Source: Apiosordaria backusii
Lineage: Eukaryota > Ascomycota > Sordariomycetes > Sordariales > Lasiosphaeriaceae
Reading direction: 5' to 3'
Length of the DNA: 64,000 nt
Assembly: GCA_030549205.1 (NCBI GenBank)
Contig: JAUKTV010000005.1
Span: 1,116,001 to 1,180,000, forward strand
The translations under genes and the position numbers were made by a program. Each line of letters starts with the position of its first letter. Within the stretch, counting starts at the first letter, position 1. Below are positions 9,035 to 20,100 of this stretch, in pieces. The notes beneath the pieces were generated by a model. It was not told where the DNA came from. It did no database searches and saw nothing but the letters and a program-made list of their open reading frames with translations.

Positions 9035-10183
9035 TCACAGTCTCTTGACCCTATCCTTTGCAACGCCCAACTTCCTCCCCACCACATCCACATCGTCATT
9101 CAGACGATTCAGCATGTCGATATGCCGGTTCACCTCGTCGTTTATTGCCAGTCCCATCTCCTTCTGTCTCCTGATAATCTTCGCCAGTGCTTCCACCTCC
9201 TGGTCCTGCTCAGACATGGTATCTCTCTGCAACTGCAGCACCCCCTCATTATCTAGCTCCCTCGTCCTCTCCGTTTCCGGCAGCGGCGCTCCCAGCACCC
9301 TCCTCCCCATCGACGACCTCACAATGCCAATACTGCTCGGGCCCCCATCACTATTCCCCATAAGTGCAGCTCTTTCACTAGCACTCGCAATCCCCTGATG
9401 TCGCCCCCCCGCACCCGCAGGAGCTCCCCCACCAGCCACAGCAAAACTACTGCTCAACTTGTCCAACCCATCCCTCTCCACTCTCGCAGCAGCAAGCAAA
9501 TCCCTCCTCCTCCTCAACTCACCCTCCCCAAGTTTATTCCCCTCTTCCTTCATAACCCTCAACCCATCACTCAAGCTTCCAATCAAATTTCCCGCTTTGA
9601 TTAGCGCCCGTTTCGCTGCACTCCCCGCTTCGACTCTCGCACTATTTTCCACGGCTCCATCCCTCCTCCCCAGCGCAACCCGCGCTTCATGGAGCGAAGT
9701 TTTTAGTTCTCGGTGTAAATCCAGCCATGTTCCCGGGTCGCTAGCAGCAGCCAGATTCGCCTCTCGTAATCCAATAGCCGGGATCCGTCCCTCGACACTG
9801 ATACCAGAGGCGCTCTGCGTCGTGCTTTGAGCGGGCAAGCCAAGAAAAGCCCTCCAAGCTGGTGTGTCTCTCCACCTTCTGTCTGGTGGCTCGGCGATGG
9901 CACGGAGGTATTTCTCCAATCCGGCTCGTCTCTCTTCTGTGCGCTCGGGGGAGTTGGCCGTTGAAGTGCGCCACCAGGATTTCTCGGGCAACGGCTCTGG
10001 GGGGTAAGCGCCGACGAGGGAGTGGAGGGCTTTGTGCAGGGCTTCGAACTCGGAGTAGCGCTTCTGGACGACGTGGGTGCGGAGGGGGCGGCGGATGGTG
10101 ATGTTGTAAAGGGTGAAGGGCTTCCCGTTGGGAGGGGTAGAGATGGAAGTGGTTGGGATGCTGATTTCAGCGGGGGGCGCCAT
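9035..10183 (-). CDS. vam7: PX-domain Qc-SNARE, Vam7-like
   Basis: A 382-residue protein; ATG chosen at 10183-10181 because the PX fold begins right after it, and the upstream in-frame Met at 10330 would only add a basic, unconserved leader. Residues ~5-120 match a PX phosphoinositide-binding domain (RYSEFEALHKALHS, the proline-rich PPEPLPEK loop, later basic residues). The last ~65 residues form a SNARE helix of the Qc type with heptads. PX plus C-terminal SNARE and no membrane anchor is the yeast Vam7 architecture, a protein of the vacuolar HOPS-dependent fusion complex that binds PI3P. The stop is TGA followed by C, a leaky context, and the frame continues (see previous entry). Confidence 0.88.
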   Translation of the reverse strand: MAPPAEISIPTTSISTPPNGKPFTLYNITIRRPLRTHVVQKRYSEFEALHKALHSLVGAYPPEPLPEKSWWRTSTANSPERTEERRAGLEKYLRAIAEPPDRRWRDTPAWRAFLGLPAQSTTQSASGISVEGRIPAIGLREANLAAASDPGTWLDLHRELKTSLHEARVALGRRDGAVENSARVEAGSAAKRALIKAGNLIGSLSDGLRVMKEEGNKLGEGELRRRRDLLAAARVERDGLDKLSSSFAVAGGGAPAGAGGRHQGIASASERAALMGNSDGGPSSIGIVRSSMGRRVLGAPLPETERTRELDNEGVLQLQRDTMSEQDQEVEALAKIIRRQKEMGLAINDEVNRHIDMLNRLNDDVDVVGRKLGVAKDRVKRL

Positions 10184-11320
10184 CTTTGTTATGTATTTCT
10201 TCGACTTGAGCTGGCGATGACAGTGACGGTTGGGTTTGACTCGATGTTGTTCGATGCGGTTGTTGAATACCGTTCGGTGGGGTGGGCTACTTGCGAATAC
10301 AGCCTTCGTTAATACAATGATCCCGCACAATACAGGTTGTGATCTTGCACAACGTCTATAATCCGGGAGGATTGTTTGCGCGCTGAGTGTGCGGTCGCGA
10401 TCGAGTCGGTCAGGTAGTTTCAGATGACGATGATCTCGGGACCCTCAGCTGGGCATCAACAGGTGGATCGCTTGCTTTGAATGGCCGCTGCGCTGCTTGG
10501 AGTAATGAGGGGACCGGTTGTACAGGTTGGTGGAGTTTTGATGACCAAATGGAAAAATAATAGAAAGGAACAAACAATGCGTAAAGAAAGGGTATCTTGA
10601 ATGGCGCAGCAAAATAAGAGAAGGTTGTTGTTGTAAGTGGGAACCTTGAAGCTTTGGTGCCTGCCATAGGACGTTGCCCACGAGGCCAGTGGTGTCATCA
10701 TTGTTGGTTGGATGGGGCGGTGGGTGCTGGCCTGCTATCCAGCACTAACCCCGACCCTAAGCCGCTAATGAGGCTCGCCTTGTGAGATGCATCAGAAGAA
10801 ACAATCATGAGGCCAGCCATAACAGAGCATATTTACGGATTTCGTGGCTCAAGCTTATTTTCTCAATACGTCTGTCTAAGAATTCCAGGGTCTCGGTTAC
10901 GCAACTCAGGTTTCTGACTCCTGCATCCTCCTGCCATCCACTTCAGGCGTCAACACCAGCACCTCCATCTTCAAGTTTAGCCAGTCCGTCACTCGCAATA
11001 GAAAGTAATTATTAGCTTCGCTGATTACAAATTCAGTGTCATAAGTGCTTGTTGTCTATCAGAACTCGCCCTCACGCCCGGTAAGTCGTGGTGAAAGCCA
11101 ACAAGACTAAGTAAGGTAGGCAAAGCAGCACCCAGCTGAGGGGCTTTTGGGGTATAGAAGGCAACTCCACACCAACATTCATCCTTTTGATTTTCTCCGC
11201 CACCACGCCTTCCCCCTCATATCTTTTGCATCCGTCTCCAATGGTGTCAGATTTGCCTCTGCCTAACCATTTCTCCTACTAGAAACACCGCCTCGTCGAA
11301 CGCTGATACATGTCCGGGTC
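10184..11320. other. Intergenic region between vam7-like and EB1-like genes
   Basis: It holds the promoter of the vam7-like gene and the 3' region of the EB1-like gene. No additional gene could be supported. Confidence 0.5.
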
Positions 11321-12301
11321 CTAAAATGTCTCTTGATCATCGAGCTGCTCCGTCTCGGGAATCTCGAAGCCTTCCTCGGTCGAGTACAGAATGGTTTGGA
11401 TCTGCTTCACCAGGCCGTCCTCCTGCTTTTCAAGCTCGGGGTCCTCTTCCACGGCTTGCTGAACCAAAAGCTCGATGTCCCGGAGTTTGCTGAAGTAGAA
11501 ATCACGCTCTCTCTCAAGACCAACGACAGTCTCCTTGAGAGTGGCATTCTCCTGCTGCAGAGCGAGGGACGCAACGCTGGGAGCGGCGGCCTTGGCACCA
11601 ACTCGGGGACCAGTGGTGGGAGTGGTACCACCCGGACGCCTGGCCGCCGACGCCGTCACACGGGGAGCCGCACTGCCGCCAGCAGGCCCGGTCGGAGCAC
11701 CCTTCCGTCTAGCCACGGCATCGTAATCACCGCCCGGGTAGTACTGATCCCAGAACTTCTTGGTCCACTGCAGGAACTCAAGGTTGTCCTGCATTTTGCA
11801 CTTGACGAGCGACTCTACGGGGATCGATCTGTCGATGTGATGACGAGTGAAGGTGTCTGAAAGAAAGAATCGGATAGTTAGAGACCGAGTTATCATGGGA
11901 GATCATGAAAGGGCTTCTGCAAAAACTCACTCTGCAGCACTTTGAAATTCTGAATGTATGCATATTCCGAATTGGCATTGAACTTGACTCGAGACATGGG
12001 GACATCTTGGAAAATGCTGTCGTAGACCTGGCAAAGGGCGGCGCTGTTTGGAGATTCTATCGTCAGTCTCTGGTGTCCCTTGAGCTCAACTGCGGGGGAG
12101 GGGCATCAACGACGTACCCAGTACCACACTGCTCGACCTTGGTGATATTGAGCTGCAGGAGGCTGTTGAGCCACTGCACAAGCTCTTGCCTGTGTGCAAA
12201 ACAGTCGTCAGTTGCTGCTGCTGCTGGGAACGGGTCACGATGACCCCGCGCGGTGGACGCGACGGGGCCGGCGTCGGGAACACCAACCGCGATTCACCCA
12301 T
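11321..12301 (-). CDS. bim1: EB1/Bim1/Mal3 family microtubule plus-end-binding protein
   Basis: Four exons on the minus strand: 12301-12288, 12189-12118, 12043-11931 and 11856-11321, all GT-AG, giving 244 residues. The first exon codes only MGESR; the next two supply the N-terminal calponin-homology domain, recognisable by QWLNSLLQLNITKVEQCGTG, the PMSRVKFN segment and YAYIQNFKVLQ. Exon 4 adds the end of the CH domain (IPVESLVKCKMQDNLEFLQW), an Ala/Pro/Gly-rich linker, a coiled coil and the EB-homology motif FYFSKLRDIELLVQ, which dimerises and docks CAP-Gly/SxIP partners. The length is slightly short of yeast Bim1 but normal for the fold. It tracks growing microtubule ends. The conserved splice frames make this one of the safest calls. 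Confidence 0.93.
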
Positions 12302-13771
12302 CTTGACGACTTGGTTGTGTGGAACTGTAAACAGAGGGGGTGTTGTTCGTTGAGTCGAGTCGATATGCCAAAGTCGGCGGCGGAATCGAGCTTGTATGCG
12401 GATGGGGGGAATAGGAGTCGCGCTTGTTCGCTGAAAACGGCAGGCAACAGTACGCTGGCTGGTTGAGAGGAAAGGAAACACTTTTATGATTGCTAAGATA
12501 GCTTGCCGTTGATCTTTCTGCCTTCGTTGGAAATCAATCAGGCGTCGGCTAGCCAATCAACCGTGGTGGGGGGTTTGGGTGATGCAATGGGTCTATTGGT
12601 CTGTGCTTGTCAGGAAGCGACATGCACGTGACACATCCTGACAGGCCGCCCCTGCTTTTGTTGCCTTGGCTTCTTGGACTTGGGCCGCAATGCAACCCCA
12701 ACCCTGGTCCTGTTACCCAACACGATGACACTCTCTCAACAGCCTTTCAAGGCTGTCCATGTCGTCAGAGTTGTCAATGTGTTTCTGACCACTTTCTCTG
12801 ACCATTTCCTCTTCGGCGAACCCTTGCCAGCATTGATAAGTTTGTTCTCTGCAGACAATGGAGAGAAACTCAGCAACCAGTTTGCGCAACCGTGGTGGAA
12901 ATTGATTCCTGACAAGGCATGGCATCTAAAGAAGAGGAGACAGCAACTGCCAGCAGGATACAGTCCCACATCTCGACTGTCAAAAGCTTAGGTATTTCAG
13001 CGCATCAATGTCGATCTTGAATAGATGCCCGCCTTTTGCATGAGAAGCATCATGGCTTCATGCAATGATGGCCTCCGCCCGCAGCCTTGCGCTCATACGA
13101 CCTCATGATCGACAGACTCGTAGGTGCCATTGGGGGCCACCTGGAGATATGCCTCCGTGTCTCTCCAAAAGATTCTACAATTCTGTCAAGTCCTGACCAT
13201 TCAAGTCACTAGCAGTGCATTCCTATTTCAGCCTCAGTCTCAGAACTCCGCGGACCGTCCTTTTGCTATGCAGTGGAGCGGCGTTTTCTATTTCTATCAA
13301 CCAGAGAGGTTCCCTCCTGGGGTCGATCATTTCCCATTCATATGTCACATACATCGGTCTCTCAAACGGCCTTCAAGCGGCGCGGCCAAGACATACAGAA
13401 GCTGAGAGGGTCCTGCATACATTGCCCCTCAGAGCCCCCAACGGCCATCCACACCAATTGTCGAGTCCCATTCTGATAGGTTCACATAACCACAAGGCTG
13501 GCATTCACCACCACGGCGCCGACGCAGAACGGCCACTCTCAGTCAGCATCGCCGGATTGAAGTAGCCTACATGGCGCGGTGTAACCCTCAGTCTTCGTTT
13601 TGGCCTCTGGACCGAGAGGGAGCCTTGTCGAGCATACTTGTTAGGTACTTACCCAGAGACATGGAGTCTATCAAGTTCCGTAAAGATATATAGCCACGGA
13701 GGCCCGCCGGAGACTTTTCCTTCTTCAAGGCCCACAAGAATTCAGTCATTCCCCGTGTGTATCCACTAATC
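12302..13771. other. Intergenic region between divergent genes
   Basis: It contains the upstream regions of the EB1-like gene and of the seven-helix protein. Several frames of 60-116 codons exist, but none shows domain similarity or plausible splicing. Confidence 0.45.
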
Positions 13772-15130
13772 ATGTCATCACCAACCTGCGCCGAAGACGG
13801 AATTCAACACAGCTTTTTGCAATGGGTCCCCTACTTTTTATCCTCTGGCTATGAAACCGACCTCCAGCATGACTGCTGTCTTCTTGGTGTCGATCTCAGC
13901 ACCAGTTGTGTCATCAACTTCTTCTCCAACAATACCGTTGATTCGTATGGCAACGTGACTCGTGGTCAATTCGAAGCCAACCCGGATATTGCAGGATATG
14001 GGGTACGTTCATATTGTACTATCTCAACTCAGGCCACGGAATTTGTTTCTAATCACGATATTTTAGGTATGGATATCTCTCGGCACGGCACTTTTTGTCA
14101 ACTTTGTGGCTGTCTTGTTTGTGGCACGGGAGTTGGCTGTTTCCTTTCAGGAACAGAAATCAAAGAAAAGGTCAGCCTCCTGCAGACACCCGGCACATCC
14201 ACAGCCACTGACGGCATCATATATAGCCTCCCAACAGTGAACAAGAACAACATGAAGGGCCACTCCTCCAACATCGCATCAAAGGGGAAAAGCCAGGTCA
14301 AGGGGGCGTACTCTTGGCTGAAGTCCTGGATGAAAGAACTTTTTCGGGTAACAATCGATGCCCAACTTGTTCTTGCTTTTTCATACGCTCTCAACTTCGG
14401 ACTGGAGTCGAAATGCAATCTCTCGGCCTATCATTACAATTTTGCGGTCGATACTATTATCTTATCACTCTCTTGCCTCACACTCTCAGTCTACGTACTT
14501 GACGACTTCTGGCGATCCAAATGGATAGGATGGTTGCGAACAATTGCCTCACTTATCATCTTCGCATTCCTTTGTCGATACCTCTATTACCAGATGGAAA
14601 GGAACACGTCCCCTGAGCTCATGTTTCTCCAGAAACCCAGCCGTTCCGACAGCTCGCTCCTTCTTCCCATGGCATGCTTCCTCGATCCGGATTTGGATCC
14701 GTTTACAGCCTTGACCTCTGAGCAAAGCAACGCAATCGGAGGTCCTGGTCCTAAAGTCACACCAGCCTTGGTATTCTGCTACATTCTAGCACTCGGCTAT
14801 GTTGGTGCCCACGTGCAGAAACTCTGGTACAGGAAACGAACAAAGCGTCGTCAGCCAGTGCTACTCACAACGATTTTCGTTGCATTCTGTAGCATTCCTT
14901 GTTTCCTCTCATATGCACATCTCACAATCCTGCGAGATTGGGTTGACGAGTCAGGCTGGATGGAGGTAGCCAAAGGGGGCGGCAGTCCTGAACAAGAAAT
15001 TCGAAGCATTGGTCAGATTATGCCCATTGCGACTATTTTTTGGATCCTCGCTATTTCTTTCGATACTGGGAAGTTAACTCGTCAGGGAATGGGAAACCAA
15101 CAGGCGAATCAACAGGCTGGACGGAAATGA
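13772..15130 (+). CDS. Seven-helix membrane protein of unknown function
   Basis: Exons 13772-14002, 14067-14170 and 14227-15130 give 412 residues. Intron 1 (64 nt) ends TTTTAG; intron 2 (56 nt) has a CTGAC branch site and ends TATATAG. Splicing is supported because exon 2 is hydrophobic only in the shifted frame (VWISLGTALFVNFVAVLFV). The N-terminus (~75 residues) has several Cys and two N-glycosylation sequons, so it is probably extracellular or lumenal. About seven hydrophobic helices follow, with a basic, Lys-rich loop after the first and a short polar C-terminal tail rich in Gln/Asn. The topology is reminiscent of fungal GPCR-like or other multi-pass proteins of ascomycetes, but I see no motif that would assign a family. 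Confidence 0.75.
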   Translation: MSSPTCAEDGIQHSFLQWVPYFLSSGYETDLQHDCCLLGVDLSTSCVINFFSNNTVDSYGNVTRGQFEANPDIAGYGVRSYCTISTQATEFVSNHDILGMDISRHGTFCQLCGCLVCGTGVGCFLSGTEIKEKVSLLQTPGTSTATDGIIYSLPTVNKNNMKGHSSNIASKGKSQVKGAYSWLKSWMKELFRVTIDAQLVLAFSYALNFGLESKCNLSAYHYNFAVDTIILSLSCLTLSVYVLDDFWRSKWIGWLRTIASLIIFAFLCRYLYYQMERNTSPELMFLQKPSRSDSSLLLPMACFLDPDLDPFTALTSEQSNAIGGPGPKVTPALVFCYILALGYVGAHVQKLWYRKRTKRRQPVLLTTIFVAFCSIPCFLSYAHLTILRDWVDESGWMEVAKGGGSPEQEIRSIGQIMPIATIFWILAISFDTGKLTRQGMGNQQANQQAGRK

Positions 15131-16075
15131 TTACCTAGGTAGGTGCTTTGAGGCTTTGATGGGGGCGGGAGTTTGTGCGCCAAGCCATAGCTGTATCAGA
15201 TTTGATGATGGATTTCTTTGAATGAAATCAGCTTAAGGGAGGATTTTATGTCGGTAGTCTTCCAAAAAGGCATGAGGTATCAAAGGAGCTGGGTGTTGAT
15301 GAAAAATGACTGGATATGATTGTGGTGGTCTCATGACGAGATGTGGTTAATGACTGCTAATTTTATGACGCATACATCAAAACACTTTAAGAAGATGGTG
15401 AAGCATATCTGCGACTCGCTGAGTCTAGGCCAGAAAAGACGAGGATGCTTACCTAGGTACCTATTTCTACGTTCACAAAGCGCCTTAGACCTTGATATGC
15501 ATATGACGCTCCATTTAACGCTCCTCTATCATACGAAGGCACCTTGAACCGTTCTCGCAACGCCTAAACAGCATTTAGGTAGGCATCAACAAACAACTAT
15601 ATGTATCTCTGTCTCTGAGATGAGTTTAAACGTATCTTGTACATGTGCCGTTGCATTTTGAGTAGGCGAATCTGCATTTTAATAGGTAGGTATTAAACGA
15701 AGCGTTTCAGGCGTCTTGTGGTACCAGACGCACAACAAATGTTTTGATAAGATGCAAACAGACCTCTCCAAAACTACAAGCGCGCTGGATAATCTTGTTG
15801 CTTGTACTCAGAACCAATAGGACAATAATATGAGAGAATTAACCCACGGCCTTCTTGCGCAAAATTGCTGTACGTACCATGACTCTATGTCTTGCAAGCG
15901 ACAAACCGTGCCCAGTTTGCTCGCTTTGCCAGACTTTCGGCCTATAAGTTCTCCAGGTCGTTGAGAGAAACCGTCGAACTCTAGGCCGCCATGAAATGTC
16001 GACCACCGCCAGCTCACCGTCAAACGCGATACATCACTCTTTCACTCAGAAACTCTTTCTTTCCAGACGGCCACT
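15131..16075. other. Intergenic region with TACCTAGGTA motifs
   Basis: No gene could be supported. Two copies of the palindromic CCTAGG core, within ACCTAGGTA, occur near 15133-15141 and 15451-15459. Confidence 0.45.
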
Positions 16076-16900
16076 ATGCCACCTCAAGGTGGCGCCAAAA
16101 CAGAACCTGAGTCCCCGACCAATATCAAGTCGGAACCTGAGTCCACGACAATTGTTAAGTCAGACCTTGAGTCCCCAACAACTGCCAAGTCAAAACCCGA
16201 ATCCCCGCCTAAGGTCAAGTCGGAATATAACTCCCCTCTTGACATCAAGCCAGAGCCCGAGTTGCCCAAATTTCTCTTCCTGGCTCTTGCCGCACACCCC
16301 CCGAAGTTCCAATCAACATATCATCACCTCCGCTCCAGCATCCATACCCGCACGACCAATGCTTACGACCTCTTCGACCTACGCCTCGCTCTCCGCCTAG
16401 TCTGCCTCCCCGAAAGAATTAAAAGCTTCGCCGCCGTGCTGGTCACCGACCACGCCGTCGCCTTCCAGCACGGTCTTTACTTTGCCCTCTGGCCCGCGCT
16501 GCTTGACTGCTACGTGCGCAAGGGTGGCATAGTGATTCTTTGCTGTGATTTTCCTTTCGGTGTTACACCCCAAGACTTCAACGACCTTCTCAATGAAGTT
16601 GACGGGCTGGGGTGGGAGGTTGCTGGGTGCTCGCGGAGTGAGTACGTCAAGGATCTGCCTCCGGGTTCGATCAGAGATGGGCTGCCGGAGTCGTACAATT
16701 GGAACGCTGTCACTCTGAAGGCGGAGGGGATGAAGCCAGGGGAGAGCTGGTATTCGAACGCTAGAGGTGATAGTGCGGCTGCGATGGCCAAGGTGGGGGA
16801 AGGGTGGCTGGGATATGTTGGCAATGTCGACGCGGATGACGAGACTACAAAGGTTGTGTTGCGGATGTGTGGGCTTCCTAGCGATGAAGTGGGGGTTTGA
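16076..16900 (+). CDS. Hypothetical protein with five 10-residue N-terminal repeats
   Basis: A single exon of 274 codons; ATG 16076 follows a pyrimidine-rich leader. Residues 13-62 are five tandem copies of a 10-residue unit of the form SPxxxKSxPE (nucleotides 16112-16261), acidic/basic and probably disordered. The remaining ~210 residues look like a compact alpha/beta domain (PKFLFLALAAHPPKFQS start, VLVTDHAVAF, GGIVILCCDFPFG). This has a Rossmann-like feel, similar to class-I amidotransferase-like or ThuA-like folds, but no catalytic Cys-His-Glu set is evident. I do not assign a function. Confidence 0.75.
   Translation: MPPQGGAKTEPESPTNIKSEPESTTIVKSDLESPTTAKSKPESPPKVKSEYNSPLDIKPEPELPKFLFLALAAHPPKFQSTYHHLRSSIHTRTTNAYDLFDLRLALRLVCLPERIKSFAAVLVTDHAVAFQHGLYFALWPALLDCYVRKGGIVILCCDFPFGVTPQDFNDLLNEVDGLGWEVAGCSRSEYVKDLPPGSIRDGLPESYNWNAVTLKAEGMKPGESWYSNARGDSAAAMAKVGEGWLGYVGNVDADDETTKVVLRMCGLPSDEVGV
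16112..16261 (+). repeat. Five 30-bp coding tandem repeats
   Basis: Five in-frame units of 30 bp encode SPxxxKSxPE-like decapeptides. Units differ mainly at the variable middle residues, while the KS-x-PE-SP frame is kept. Repeat number could vary between strains. Confidence 0.75.
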
Positions 16901-17153
16901 AGAGAATCATGAGTTCATATTGGCGTACAAACGGCACATGTCCTGTTCACTATTAGACCAAAAAGCGCACAGGATGTGACCGAGACAGGTACATAATACA
17001 ACCACATGACCTCCTTTTAGGTTCTTGAAGAAATGAATTTTTATAAGATTCTATCGTGATCTTGATGCCCTGGTAGTCCCACCGCTAATCCAGTTTCTAT
17101 CTCCTACCCGGGTATTCTACGATTGTCGCCTCCCATATGCCTTTCGCCCTTTT

Positions 17154-20100
17154 TTACCTATCTACAACCCCAGCACACTTCTCCTCCAGGTATTCCTTCA
17201 ACGCCAAATGTCCATTTTTCTCAGCCCTCTCCAACGCCCTCTTCAAATCCGGCCCGTCAACCCTCGCGCCGGCATTCAGCAACAGCTGAACCATGTCTAG
17301 CCGGCCATACTCCGCTGCCCCTTCAAGAGCCGTCCTTCCATCATGCTCAGCAGCAGCTGCATTCACCCTTGCTCCCTTTTCCAGCAGGATCTCAGCCAGT
17401 CCAACATACCCTTTCATCGCAGCGTATTGCAACACAGTGGCACCGCTCTGGGGATGGGCGGGTGAGTTGACATCAGCATTGTACCTGAGGAGTATCTCGA
17501 CACACTCGGGGTACGAGGAGGAGACAGCTAGTTGAAGAGGTGTGAGGAAAGGGTCGATGATGGCTTGCTCGTGACCGCCTGGAAGAGCATTAGTCCTCTT
17601 GGCTCGCAGATCAACACCGGCTTTGTACTTGAGGAGAGTCTCAATGATTGGCGGATGTCTGCCTTTGATGGCAAGCTGAAGAGGGGTCAAGAGGATATCA
17701 TCAGATTGGTGTGTTGCGGACGGGTCGGGCTCGCCGTGTTTGTTTACATTTGCGTGATGCTCGAGTAAGAAGTACACCACTTCGAGATTTCCCTGCCTGG
17801 CAGCTTGCTGTAGTGGTGTTAGCGGGTCTTTCCGTCCCACAAGATCTGGGTCGGCTCCTTTTCCGAGAAGATTATTGGCCAAGCCTATTGAAGTCTGCCC
17901 GTGTTTGTTGGCGAACAACGCAAGCTGCAACGCTGTTCTGTCGGATTTGGGCCACGGGTTCGGGTCGAAGTTCTTATTCAGTAGTAGTTTCATTGTTGAA
18001 AAGTCCAAGTCGTTCACAGCCAGCTCAACTGGTGAAATATGAGCTGTATCAGGGCGTTGCTGGCTAAGATCATCATGCGCACCGAGCTCGAGGAGGATTT
18101 TCAGCTTCTCTAACTCACAATGGTGAGTGAGGCATAACCTCAGAGGAGTTACTCTCAAAGCACCTGGCGGGCCATGTAACAGGTGGTTCACATCAGCACC
18201 GGCCTCCTTCAATGAAAAAATCAGCAATGGTGCGCCGTGAATCAAGGCTGTATACAAAGGGGATGGAGGAGAGCTGTTGAACGCCGAATGGCTATTGATC
18301 AAACAACCATTAATGAAGTCCTTTGCGGTCCTCAAATGACTCCTCAAAACTCCGTAAACACTGTCAGATAAGGGAGAAAGCCTCAGCATTCTGTCCAAAA
18401 TTAAACTTCGAAGAAGTATATCCACGCGGTCTAACCGGTACTGGCTCCCAAGGCAATTACAAAAGAGCTCCATAAACGTCAAGCCTGATTCAACGGTGAT
18501 GCTCCTGATAGCAAGCTCGTCGAGGGGGTCAGCTCCATCAAGGAGTAGCTGTTCTGCGAAATCTATATCATTGACGAGCAGAGCGGCGGCCAGCGGTGAT
18601 ATTGATTGGCGGGAGCCATTAGACGGCCGATTTGGGCTTGCTCCTTTACCAAGGAGAAACCTGGCGACATCCATGTTGCCTTCTAGAATCGCCGCTGTCA
18701 GCGCAGTTGCACATTTGCATGGCAGCGCAGGGTGCTGAGATCGACTTTGATACGGGTCCGAAAGTGAGCCGTAAGAATCTATATCGAGGAAGCCAGTGCT
18801 GGTGAGGTTTCTAACGCAAATCAAATCGCCGATCTCTGCTGCTGTGACGAGTGCATTCGCATTTGATCGTAAACCACATTGGCATGCAGCACTGCTTTGA
18901 ACGACTTCTTTGGCGCCCATGCCCCATATTCTATCGATAAGCTGTTTGTTTTCCATTCGGATGGAAGCTGTTAATGGGGTGTTGTTGTCTTCAGTGATTG
19001 CATTGATGTCCAAGCCGGCGTCAATAAGATAGTTCGCCATGTCGATATTTCCCTGCAAGATGGAAAAGGTAATGAGCTCTGGGTTCAAACTGGGAACAAG
19101 TTCCTTGAGGAATTCATCGCTCTCGGCCAGCTGATGGAGGACCTCGACAGTTGTTCTAGAGGTGGCAACATTTAGGAAATTGACGACGCTACCCCGCGGA
19201 TAGTACTCGAGAAATCCAATATACTCGTCAAATGACAGACCCAGTATTCCATCGGTTCTGGATGTTTTGAGGGCATCTGTGAAAAAGTGAAGCTCTTCGC
19301 CGCGGCTTTTTCGGTCGTCCATGATGCAAGTGAACCAAAAGGGATCACCGACTTCGAGCCAACTGAAGATTGACTGTATGATCTGATCCGGAAGGGCGTC
19401 ATATCTGGCAATGATGAGATACAAGTAACCCCGCCTTCTATCGCGAACCATCTCGTGTAGGAGGGAGAGCTGGTATGCCATTGGACGTGCTCCAAATCCG
19501 AACAAAAGCTCGATCAGGGGCTGAGAGGGTGATGCGAGATGAAGCAGGTTGATTTCACCTGGTGGAGTCTCTGGCATACCAATGGGTGACAAAGTGTCTG
19601 TCGAAACGAATTCATTCGGATCAGCACCTGATTCCAGATATTGGGAAGCAATCTTCAAGACCGCTTTTTCGCATGCCGTCATTTCGTAATGATAAACCCC
19701 TGGCCTATTGAAATATGAGCCAGTGGATTCTTGATAATTCCAGAAGGTCCGAATGCACGACGAAAGGGCCGAGACACCCGCTTGATTTGAGGCCAGAACG
19801 TCAGCGCCACGAGCCAAGAGATCGTCCACAACTGCCGTATTGTGGTGGAGGGATGCCGCTGTCAGAGGTGTATGGCCTTCTCTTAGAGAAACGGCCAGGG
19901 AGTTGTTGGGTGAACGAGCCATGGTGAGGGTATCAAAGCCTGAACTTTCCCCCCAAGATCCAGCGGGAAGTTGTACTCTCGCTCCAGACCGGATCAAGAG
20001 CTGGAGGAACGACACCAGTTGAGTGGTGTTGTGACTTGTGTGACACACCTCTGATCGATGATCTATTTCGCGAACCCGAAGTAGCGATTCTCGATTCGCA

